From Desulfuromonadaceae bacterium GWC2_58_13 (GTDB lineage: Bacteria > Desulfobacterota > Desulfuromonadia > Desulfuromonadales > Trichloromonadaceae), in contig MHXM01000021.1 of NCBI GenBank assembly GCA_001825565.1, positions 1 to 5,713 of the forward strand: a DNA stretch of 5,713 nt, given 5' to 3'. Every line of letters starts with the position of its first letter. Position 1 is the stretch's first letter. Shown here in pieces: positions 1-5,545 of this stretch. The position numbers and the translations under genes were made by a program. The notes beneath the pieces are model-generated. The model was not told the origin of the DNA. It ran no database searches and worked only from the letters and a program-made list of their open reading frames with translations.

Positions 1-2229
1 CCCCTGGGAAATTTTGGCTTTTTCGCCATTCAGGGTTGTCACCCGTGGCCGGGAAATAATTTTTCCATTACCAGAAGATTCCATCGCCGACAGTCGCAGA
101 TCAAGAACGGTATCATCGGCGCCAAACTTGCCGAATTCAATTTCCGCACCGACCCCGGCCACTTCAGCCGCCGATGCCGGCCCCGGAGGAATGACGAAAT
201 TCCCACCAAATCCGAGGTTGCCCGCAACCGTATTCCATCCTTCCTGCAACAGGTTGTCACCATGGAACAGGCCCCAGTTGACTCCAAGGTTGCGGTTGAA
301 GGTCGAGTCGGCCTCAACGATTCGAGCCTCGATCATGACCTGCCGCTCTGGGGTGTCGAGGATGGCGATCAGTTTTTTCACCGACTCTATGACGCTGGGG
401 ATATCCGTCACAATCAGTTGTTTGTTGCGGTTGTCCGCCGTGATTTTTCCGCGTTCGGTCATCAACTCTTTACTGGGCGCTTCCACATTCTTCAAATCCG
501 TGTAACTGACCGGAACCACCTCGGTCACCAGATCCTCGAGTTTTTCTTTATTACGAGCGGCGGTAAACTTGGATTCTTCCATGGAACGGAGCTGATCCTT
601 GGGCAGGATCCGCACCACGTTGCCTTTTTTGAGCATGCCGAGGTTCTTGATTTCGAGAATCAGATCAAGCGCCTGATCCCAGGGCACATCGATAAGTCGC
701 AGGGTAATGGCCCCCTTGACATCGTCGGACACGATAATATTCAGGTCGCTGACTTCGGCAATCAACCGGAAGATATCACGTACATCGGCATCGTCGAAAA
801 CCAGACGAATTTTTTCCCCCGTATAAACCTGTTCCTTTTCGGTGATGCCGATGGGTTGGGCCAGATCGAAAGGAGCCTCGGCAATAGTCTCGACACCGGG
901 TGTCGCTTCCGAAATTTCGGCCGAAGGGGAATCCGTCGCCCCGGCGGTTGCCACGGGTACCGGAAACTGCTCCAGCGAAAGCGCGGCCGATTCGACAAAA
1001 GTCCCGTCGTCCACAATGAACAACAGTCGATTGCCTTGCTCAATCAGTTGATAGGGAACCCGTCCCTTGAGCTCAACGGCAAATCGTACGTCTTGACGGG
1101 TACCGGTCAAAACCGTATAGGGCGTCGCTCTGAGTACCGCGCTCGGAAAAGATGAAGAATCAAAAGTCCGGCGCAGTGCACGGCTGATCGTGGCATCCTT
1201 GATACCAAATCGGACGATATTGCCGTCAAGAGTCGCTGGAAGAATCTCAGCTGGCGCCGAAAGATCGATCATCAACTGAGATTTACCGTTGTCTTTCTGA
1301 AAATTAACGGATTCGACCGAAACCGTACCCGAGGATGGGTTTCCAACGGGATTCGTAACATTGGAGGTTCCGCCACCCCAGTTAACGACCACTGCGCTTT
1401 CTTGTTCGGCAAGGGCATAGGAGGGTAAATTAGCTGAATCGGAATCAAAAACGAAGCGAGTACGGTCTTTGTAGGTTCCGACTCGCATCTGGTTGAAACC
1501 TTGCTGAACGGAAAAAGTACGTTCCTTGAAAAGCGGTCGAACATCATAAAGATCGACCACTAGTCGAGCTGGCGAAGCCATGGTGAAATAACGGTATTTA
1601 TTTATCTTTCCGTCCACATTAAACACCGCACGACCAGGCTGCAAATCGACCGAATCAATTATTTGCGCGGCACCGGCAACCGACGGCCCTCCTGCGGCAA
1701 TCTCGGTATTTTTGCCCGTCGCGGCATCTTCCCGTGCGGCGGAAGGTACCTCAGCGGAATCAGCCGACGCATCCGCTCCAGAAAACACAACCAGCAAATC
1801 GTTCCCCGAGGCAGTAACGTTATAGGCAGTTTTTTTATCGAGGAGCAACTCGACCCGCCCCAACTGTCCCGAAGGTAAAGAAAGAGCCGAGGTGCGAATA
1901 GACTGTAGGGGCTTGACATTCAAGGTGGTAAGAGGTTCTACGCCGGCAATATCCATCCCGGGAAAATCAATAACCACCCTGGTTGGGTCGAAAGAATCGT
2001 AAACCGTGTAACGGTAACCGACAGGGATTTCGGTCTGAAGCCTTACCGCGGCTTGCCCGTCTTTCGAATCCAGTGAAATGGAAAGTAACCGGTTGCTTTC
2101 CGTTTCAGGGTTCACCTTGGCTGCGGATACGACCGAAACGTTGGCGGTAGCCAGCAACAGTAAACCAAATCCGAGGACAGTAGAGATCAAACGTATGACA
2201 GCTCGCCGCATAAAATTAGGATCCCTCAT
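1..2229 (-). CDS. pilQ: Type IV pilus secretin PilQ (3' end beyond window)
   Basis: PilQ forms the outer-membrane ring through which the type IV pilus is extruded. The frame stays open from the ATG at 2229 to position 1, giving 743 residues with no stop. Visible in order: a signal peptide with hydrophobic core at about 17-30 and likely cleavage after VSA (34-36); AMIN-type beta domains at about 46-135, 188-275 and 303-408, the third less certain; Ala/Ser/Pro-rich linkers at about 150-186 and 411-465; a secretin/TonB short N-terminal domain at about 472-542; an N1-type domain at about 566-625; and the start of the secretin core with VMIEARIVEA at 631-640. The rest of the barrel and gate is missing, probably 150-200 residues by family length. 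The chosen ATG has GGAAGGAG (2240-2247) 10 nt upstream and starts 2 nt after the pilP stop. A second in-frame ATG at 2211 would still leave a signal peptide. No lipobox is seen. Confidence 0.96.
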   Translation of the reverse strand, partial: MRDPNFMRRAVIRLISTVLGFGLLLLATANVSVVSAAKVNPETESNRLLSISLDSKDGQAAVRLQTEIPVGYRYTVYDSFDPTRVVIDFPGMDIAGVEPLTTLNVKPLQSIRTSALSLPSGQLGRVELLLDKKTAYNVTASGNDLLVVFSGADASADSAEVPSAAREDAATGKNTEIAAGGPSVAGAAQIIDSVDLQPGRAVFNVDGKINKYRYFTMASPARLVVDLYDVRPLFKERTFSVQQGFNQMRVGTYKDRTRFVFDSDSANLPSYALAEQESAVVVNWGGGTSNVTNPVGNPSSGTVSVESVNFQKDNGKSQLMIDLSAPAEILPATLDGNIVRFGIKDATISRALRRTFDSSSFPSAVLRATPYTVLTGTRQDVRFAVELKGRVPYQLIEQGNRLLFIVDDGTFVESAALSLEQFPVPVATAGATDSPSAEISEATPGVETIAEAPFDLAQPIGITEKEQVYTGEKIRLVFDDADVRDIFRLIAEVSDLNIIVSDDVKGAITLRLIDVPWDQALDLILEIKNLGMLKKGNVVRILPKDQLRSMEESKFTAARNKEKLEDLVTEVVPVSYTDLKNVEAPSKELMTERGKITADNRNKQLIVTDIPSVIESVKKLIAILDTPERQVMIEARIVEADSTFNRNLGVNWGLFHGDNLLQEGWNTVAGNLGFGGNFVIPPGPASAAEVAGVGAEIEFGKFGADDTVLDLRLSAMESSGNGKIISRPRVTTLNGEKAKISQG

Positions 2230-2231
2230 CT

Positions 2232-2768
2232 TTAGTTGGCTCCTTCCCGCTTAGGAAGTTCAATCTTCTGAACACTTTCCCTGACTTCACCTGCAAAATC
2301 GTAATATTTCTCCTGAACGGACACGCCCTCAGGATCAACTCCAATGACTACACCGTTGTTTCGGCCGACCTTGACACCACTTCTCAAAACATAGGATTTC
2401 CCCCCAGGTGCGGACACCATCGCCATGGGCACCCCTTTTCCTATGATGACCCCAACCAGTCGCAACTGCCCAAGGTCGACTTGTTGCAACGGCGTCAAGG
2501 GTTCATCCGCAACAATGACGGGCTTACGAAGTTCCATCAAAACTTCAAACGGATCTTTACGCCCGGCGGGGTCGTAAGAATAAACCGGCGCGGCCTCCTC
2601 CATTTTCGCTCCAGATCCACCGGCAACATTTCCTGTTTTCGGCATGGGAGCTTCGACCTTTTCTACTTTTTTCGGTTTCGGCGCAGGCGTGGGAGCTTCT
2701 TCACCACAACCCGCGAAAAAGAAAACAAACATTATGAGCAGAGGCAGAAACAAAGCTCTATACGTCAT
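2232..2768 (-). CDS. pilP: Type IV pilus inner-membrane lipoprotein PilP
   Basis: PilP connects the PilN/PilO inner-membrane pair to the periplasmic domains of the PilQ secretin. The 178-residue product has a short N-terminus, a hydrophobic segment at about 5-19 and a lipobox-like FAGC with the candidate lipidated cysteine at C21. The -3 residue is Phe rather than the usual Leu. A flexible Pro/Lys/Ala-rich linker covers about 24-60. The family-typical RKDPF lies at 70-74, and PLTPLQQVDLGQLRLVGVI at 90-108 opens the C-terminal beta-sandwich domain, which runs to about 173. The length fits PilP. The start ATG overlaps the pilO stop as ATGA, and a strong Shine-Dalgarno AAAGGAGG (2775-2782) sits 6 nt upstream inside the end of pilO, which decides the start and suggests translational coupling. 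The stop is 2 nt before pilQ. Confidence 0.95.
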   Translation of the reverse strand: MTYRALFLPLLIMFVFFFAGCGEEAPTPAPKPKKVEKVEAPMPKTGNVAGGSGAKMEEAAPVYSYDPAGRKDPFEVLMELRKPVIVADEPLTPLQQVDLGQLRLVGVIIGKGVPMAMVSAPGGKSYVLRSGVKVGRNNGVVIGVDPEGVSVQEKYYDFAGEVRESVQKIELPKREGAN

Positions 2769-3379
2769 TTCTTGCCTCCTTTCGCTGGCTTCTTATCAAC
2801 CTGGGCAACCGATCCTTCAATAAACCTGAAAGTGGTCGCTAGACAGTCAATCGATAGAACCGTGCGTCCGCCAACGTCCTTGGGGTTGCCCAGTGAAAGG
2901 TTATTGAGGTTCACAATCCGCGGCAGTTTGCCAACAGCATCGGAAAACAAGGCAACTTCATGATAGGAACCGACCAATTTCAATTCGACGGGAACTTCGG
3001 CATAGAATCCCTTGGGCCGCTCTCCGCCAGGCTTGAATCGAATCACCTCCAGCCCGCTTTCCTTGGCCATGGATGTGATACTGGTCAGCAGATTGGGAAT
3101 TTCCTTATCGTTGGGCAATTCCTTCAGAGCGTCGCCGAGAAGGACTTCCATCTTCTCAAACTCCGCTTTGAATTTCGGCAGATTGTCGGCAATCCGCTGA
3201 TCCTCCTGAAGCTTGTCCTGCAACGAATTGTTCTTTTTCTCAAGACCGGCATATTCCTCCTGCAGTGGCAAATACAGAAGGTAGACAAACAATCCGGCGA
3301 TCGCCAGCATGAACGCAAGCAGGATTAAACCCCGCTGGTATGCGGGCAGCTTCAGGACTTTTTCAAGGCGAGGATCCAT
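2765..3379 (-). CDS. pilO: Type IV pilus alignment protein PilO
   Basis: PilO is a bitopic inner-membrane protein that pairs with PilN and helps align the pilus motor with the secretin. The 204-residue product has a short cytoplasmic N-terminus, one transmembrane helix at about 16-37, a heptad-like charged coiled coil at about 39-88, the family-like segment ALKELPNDKEIPNLL at 84-98, and a periplasmic ferredoxin-like fold at about 96-188 that includes ELKLVGSYHEVALFSDAVG (132-150). It ends in a Lys/Gly-rich tail. The ATG at 3379 is preceded by AAAGGT (3387-3392) 7 nt upstream and lies 15 nt after the pilN stop. Its TGA overlaps the pilP ATG by 4 nt. Length and architecture are ordinary for PilO. 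Confidence 0.96.
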   Translation of the reverse strand: MDPRLEKVLKLPAYQRGLILLAFMLAIAGLFVYLLYLPLQEEYAGLEKKNNSLQDKLQEDQRIADNLPKFKAEFEKMEVLLGDALKELPNDKEIPNLLTSITSMAKESGLEVIRFKPGGERPKGFYAEVPVELKLVGSYHEVALFSDAVGKLPRIVNLNNLSLGNPKDVGGRTVLSIDCLATTFRFIEGSVAQVDKKPAKGGKK

Positions 3380-3394
3380 ATCCTTGACCTTTCG

Positions 3395-3955
3395 TTATTT
3401 GGAAGCCGCTTTAGGCGGGGCTTCGACTTTCGCTCGGACACTGAACTTGTTGGTTTTCACACCGGCCTGGGAGCTCTGCTCAATCACCTGCAATTCAACA
3501 TTCTTGTAATAGGAAGACAGTTCGAGTTTTTTCAAAAACATGGCCACCACATCCTCATTCAAACCAACTCCGGAAATCGTCACCGCTCCACCGGATTCCT
3601 TAAACGAAGTCAGCCAGAGTTTCTCCGGAAGGACGAGGCTGAGTTCGTCCAACAAATGAACCGGCCCACTCTTGCCTTCCTTGAGCTGTTCAAGAATTTC
3701 CAGCTTGCCGGCCAGCTCTTCCCTTTTCTTCTTGAACTCGGTCACCTCGCCCAGAGTTTTTTTAAGAACCTTGATCCGGGCTTCCTTGTTTGCAATCTCA
3801 TCCTCAAGATCGTTGACCTTAAAGAGCAGCGAGGCATACACCGCCGAACAGGCGACAAAAGTCAACACCAGAGCAAGGATCGTCACGGCAATCTGGCCGC
3901 GAAGTTTCTCTTTTTTCTGTGCGGCTCGGACAGGTAGAAGATTGATATGAATCAT
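3395..3955 (-). CDS. pilN: Type IV pilus alignment protein PilN
   Basis: PilN is a bitopic inner-membrane protein whose cytoplasmic N-terminus docks into a groove of PilM and whose periplasmic part pairs with PilO. The 186-residue product begins MIHINLLPVR, and the INLLP at 4-8 is the hallmark PilM-binding motif, so this start is secure. A transmembrane helix spans about 21-44. A long Lys/Glu-rich coiled coil runs about 45-94, followed by a ferredoxin-like periplasmic domain at about 98-178 containing LLDELSLVLPEKLWLTSF (101-118). The start overlaps the pilM stop in an ATGA. GAGGAGG (3967-3973) lies 11 nt upstream within the end of pilM, a strong Shine-Dalgarno at a slightly long spacing. The length matches the family. 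Confidence 0.97.
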   Translation of the reverse strand: MIHINLLPVRAAQKKEKLRGQIAVTILALVLTFVACSAVYASLLFKVNDLEDEIANKEARIKVLKKTLGEVTEFKKKREELAGKLEILEQLKEGKSGPVHLLDELSLVLPEKLWLTSFKESGGAVTISGVGLNEDVVAMFLKKLELSSYYKNVELQVIEQSSQAGVKTNKFSVRAKVEAPPKAASK

Positions 3956-5010
3956 TTGTCGCCCAACCTCCTCATGGCAAGCCCAACGGCAACGGAAAAC
4001 AACGGTCCGACGGCCTGAATGTATTCGGGGTCAAATTCTTTTTCATTCACTTTGATCAGACGGAAGGGATCCAGCAATTCAACCGGAATGGCAAGCTGAC
4101 TTTCCAGGTATTCACGAACATTCGGGGTTTTCGAAACCCCGCCGGTAATATACAGTTTCTGAACCTTTTCGTCAGAGGACGTCGCCGAAAAAAAGTCAAA
4201 AGACCGCTGTACCTCCTGGGCAAGACTTTCGGTCGCATCGTTGATTACGGCCATTACGGCCGCGGCGTCAATATCTTCAATTTCGCCACCGAGTTTGACT
4301 TCCTCGGCGTCTTCGCCACTGAGCCCGAGACGCTTCTGAATTTCCTCGTTGTACATGTTGCCACCAACCTGGATATCCCGGGTAAAAACAGACTTGCCAC
4401 CCTTGAGAACATTGACGTTCATCGCGGCGGCCCCCATGTTGATCAGAGCAACGATTTCATCTTCTTCAAATCCATAGTTCGCCTCGAACGCATTTTCGAT
4501 GGCGAAACAGTCAATATCCATGACGACGGGGTTCATGCCACACTCCCTGAACACCGCCACATGGTCGTTGACGAATTCTTTTTTTGCCGCCACCAGGATC
4601 ACGTTCATCTGGGACGGGTCACGGGCATCCGGTCCGAGAATCTGAAAATCAAGATTCACTTCTGAAATTTCGAAGGGGATGTACTGTTCGGCTTCCCACT
4701 GAATGGATGCCTCCATCTCCTCCTCGGTCATGATCGGTAACTGGATCTTACGGATAATTACCGAATGGCCAGATACCGAAGTCGCGGCATTTTTTGTCTT
4801 GACCTTATGGCTTTCCACCAGGTTACGAACAACTTCCACCACCGAACCGGAATCCATAATGGCATTATCGACAATGGCCTCTGGAGGCAAAGGCGCAACG
4901 CCAAGGGTCATCAGTTGATAACCACCCTTGGCTTGTCGCAACTGGACCAGTTTTATCGAGCTTGACCCGATATCGATGCCGACGACGTCTTTTTTAGCTT
5001 TGATTAGCAT
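3952..5010 (-). CDS. pilM: Type IV pilus assembly actin-like ATPase PilM
   Basis: PilM is a cytoplasmic, FtsA/actin-fold nucleotide-binding protein that forms the base of the type IV pilus alignment complex by binding the PilN tail. The 352-residue product is full length for the family. The phosphate-1 motif is GIDIGSSSIKLVQL (11-24). The PilM-typical IQWEAEQYIPF is at 103-113. The phosphate-2 region is NMGAAAMNVNVL (191-202), where many actin-like proteins have Asp and Thr. The adenosine-type loop YITGGVSKTPNV is at 287-298, and the family-like C-terminus VGLAMRRLGDK closes it. The start at 5010 has only a weak AGGG-type ribosome site about 8 nt upstream. It is the first gene of the pilMNOPQ run, and a consensus sigma-54 promoter lies 66-80 bp upstream of its start codon. 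Confidence 0.97.
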   Translation of the reverse strand: MLIKAKKDVVGIDIGSSSIKLVQLRQAKGGYQLMTLGVAPLPPEAIVDNAIMDSGSVVEVVRNLVESHKVKTKNAATSVSGHSVIIRKIQLPIMTEEEMEASIQWEAEQYIPFEISEVNLDFQILGPDARDPSQMNVILVAAKKEFVNDHVAVFRECGMNPVVMDIDCFAIENAFEANYGFEEDEIVALINMGAAAMNVNVLKGGKSVFTRDIQVGGNMYNEEIQKRLGLSGEDAEEVKLGGEIEDIDAAAVMAVINDATESLAQEVQRSFDFFSATSSDEKVQKLYITGGVSKTPNVREYLESQLAIPVELLDPFRLIKVNEKEFDPEYIQAVGPLFSVAVGLAMRRLGDK

Positions 5011-5060
5011 CTAAAGACCCTGACTCAAGAATGAATGATTTAAAACCCCAACCCGCGACC

Positions 5061-5071
5061 TGATCCGATCA
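5061..5071. repeat. Small palindrome at predicted pilM operon start site
   Basis: TGATC-C-GATCA is an inverted repeat with 5-bp arms around a single central base. It lies 4 bp downstream of the sigma-54 -12 element and covers the predicted transcription start near 5064. It could be an operator, but arms this short also arise by chance. Confidence 0.4.
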
Positions 5072-5075
5072 TAGA

Positions 5076-5090
5076 GCAAAGCATGTGCCA
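5076..5090 (-). promoter_or_regulatory. Sigma-54 (-24/-12) promoter for pilMNOPQ
   Basis: On the minus strand, 5090 to 5076 reads TGGCACATGCTTTGC, which matches every defined position of the RpoN consensus TGGCACRNNNNTTGC, including GG and GC separated by 10 nt. The next base is T, also allowed by the consensus. With the GC at -13/-12, the start would be near 5064, leaving a leader of about 54 nt before the pilM ATG. The element starts 1 bp after the HTH stop codon and faces pilM. Sigma-54 promoters need an enhancer-binding activator of the NtrC/PilR type. No activator site is identified with certainty, and usual enhancer distances would fall within the HTH gene. Confidence 0.85.
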
Positions 5091-5091
5091 T

Positions 5092-5298
5092 CTACTGGCC
5101 CTGGTCGGGAAAAACTTTATCCCGATCCGACAACTTCAACCCCAGAGCGAGAATAATCTTCCGCATCGTGACCATTCGACAAGCCTCGCCCTTTTCGACA
5201 CGATCCACCGTCAGAGGCGAAACCCCCGCTTTTCGAGCCAACTCGGCCTTGCTCATCAGCATATTTTCACGGATCTCTTTAACACGATTTTGTATCAT
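5092..5298 (-). CDS. Small XRE/Cro-type helix-turn-helix regulator upstream of pilM
   Basis: This is a 68-residue stand-alone DNA-binding protein. The XRE/Cro HTH is plain: SKAELARKAGVSPLTVDRVEKG (16-37 in two parts: helix 2 about 16-24, recognition helix about 27-36), followed by a helix rich in basic residues, RMVTMRKIILALGL (41-54), and a short tail with the segment KVFPD (61-65). There is no sensor or dimerisation domain beyond the HTH fold. From memory, a similar small HTH gene sits beside pilM in related deltaproteobacteria, so it is probably a conserved part of the locus. It has its own near-consensus sigma-70 promoter and about a 37-nt leader. The ribosome site before the ATG at 5298 is weak (GGGA); later Met codons at 13 and 15 would cut helix 1. 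The gene ends 1 bp before the sigma-54 promoter of pilM. No toxin-like partner is adjacent. Its target and ligand cannot be read from the sequence. Confidence 0.88.
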   Translation of the reverse strand: MIQNRVKEIRENMLMSKAELARKAGVSPLTVDRVEKGEACRMVTMRKIILALGLKLSDRDKVFPDQGQ

Positions 5299-5332
5299 TT
5301 CACGAAATCCCGTTTATTAAAAATTTAGCAAA

Positions 5333-5352
5333 TTACGTATAATTATATGTAA
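5333..5352. repeat. 20-bp near-perfect dyad covering the -10 of the HTH promoter
   Basis: Arms TTACGTATAA and TTATATGTAA pair at 9 of 10 positions, centred between 5342 and 5343, with the whole -10 element inside the dyad. A direct repeat AAATTA at 5330-5335 and 5351-5356 is spaced 21 bp, two helical turns. The position would suit an autorepression operator for the HTH protein. Low GC makes chance symmetry quite possible. Confidence 0.45.
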
Positions 5353-5369
5353 ATTATAAATACAGTCAA
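5342..5369 (-). promoter_or_regulatory. Sigma-70 promoter for the HTH gene
   Basis: On the minus strand TTGACT (5369-5364) is followed after 16 nt by a perfect TATAAT (5347-5342). The predicted start is near 5335, giving a leader of about 37 nt before the ATG at 5298. The surrounding 5311-5390 has only 15 G/C in 80 bases, and the AT-rich bases upstream of the -35 could serve as an UP element. This suggests basal, housekeeping transcription of the HTH gene, unlike the sigma-54 control of pilM. Confidence 0.75.
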
Positions 5370-5412
5370 GACATATAAATCTAAATAGCATATGCAAAAC
5401 CCACGTAATTCC

Positions 5413-5427
5413 GCAATATTTTGCCCA
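5413..5427 (-). promoter_or_regulatory. Weak sigma-54-like site upstream of the HTH gene
   Basis: The minus strand reads TGGGCAAAATATTGC. TGG and TTGC are in exact -24/-12 register with GG and GC 10 nt apart, but the CAC after TGG is not kept and the base after GC is G. If used, the start would be near 5401 with a leader of roughly 100 nt to the HTH ATG. It is far weaker than the match before pilM. Confidence 0.35.
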
Positions 5428-5477
5428 TTCACACAACATGCTGAGTCTTCAATCCGGCATCAACCCCAGATATAGGC

Positions 5478-5510
5478 CTTAAAATAATGCTCAATGAACA
5501 TTATTTTAAG
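5478..5510. repeat. Perfect 12-bp inverted repeat, 9-nt spacer, between pilD and HTH gene
   Basis: CTTAAAATAATG (5478-5489) and CATTATTTTAAG (5499-5510) are exact reverse complements separated by CTCAATGAA. Arm centres are 21 bp apart, two helical turns. The stem is nearly all A/T with no T-run on the exit side in either direction, so it looks more like a protein-binding site than an intrinsic terminator. It begins 36 bp after the pilD stop. Its role is unknown. Confidence 0.6.
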
Positions 5511-5526
5511 AAAAACACCAAATCAA

Positions 5527-5544
5527 GGGTGAGTTGAAACTCCC
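5527..5544 (-). terminator. Possible weak terminator hairpin after pilD
   Basis: Just after the pilD stop the minus strand can fold GGGAGTT against AACTCACC with one bulged A and a very small loop. The downstream sequence is only moderately T-rich, with a run of five T about 12 nt later. This is a poor match to an intrinsic terminator and may mean nothing. Confidence 0.25.
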
Positions 5545-5545
5545 A

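Larger units (their letters stand above)
5299..5545. other. Gene-free intergenic region between pilD and the HTH gene
   Basis: I see no convincing coding sequence in these 247 bases. The region contains, from the pilD side, a possible weak hairpin, the perfect 12-bp inverted repeat, a weak sigma-54-like site, the 8-bp palindrome GCATATGC (5388-5395, about 20 bp upstream of the -35), and the AT-rich sigma-70 promoter with its dyad. Its length and element density suggest the HTH gene is regulated separately from pilD. Confidence 0.7.

Noticed and set aside
14..505. 163-codon plus-strand open frame near the left edge
   Set aside because: It is antisense to the secretin part of pilQ, with no ribosome site or family signature that I can see.
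262..1155. 297-codon open frame on the plus strand
   Set aside because: It lies wholly antisense to pilQ, whose frame is continuous and gives a clear secretin. The antisense product has no recognisable motif and looks like a codon-composition shadow.
2211..2229. pilQ starting at the ATG at 2211 instead of 2229
   Set aside because: The ATG at 2229 has the better-placed GGAAGGAG and the 2-nt spacing from pilP. The 2211 start is possible but has only GAGG about 12 nt upstream.
2481..2963. 160-codon plus-strand open frame
   Set aside because: It is antisense across the pilP/pilO junction, both of which are well supported. The translation is rich in Arg, Phe and His with no domain pattern.
5092..5298. 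HTH protein as the antitoxin of a toxin-antitoxin pair
   Set aside because: No small toxin-like reading frame is adjacent on either side; the neighbours are pilD and pilM.
5083..5328. Plus-strand open frame opposite the HTH gene
   Set aside because: It is antisense to a clear XRE HTH protein and its product is not recognisable.
5388..5395. GCATATGC palindrome as a regulator site
   Set aside because: An 8-bp perfect palindrome in AT-rich DNA is easily a chance event, and nothing else supports it.
5478..5510. Inverted repeat as an intrinsic terminator for pilD
   Set aside because: The stem has only two G/C pairs in twelve and no T-tract follows on the minus strand; the T-run there precedes the stem instead.
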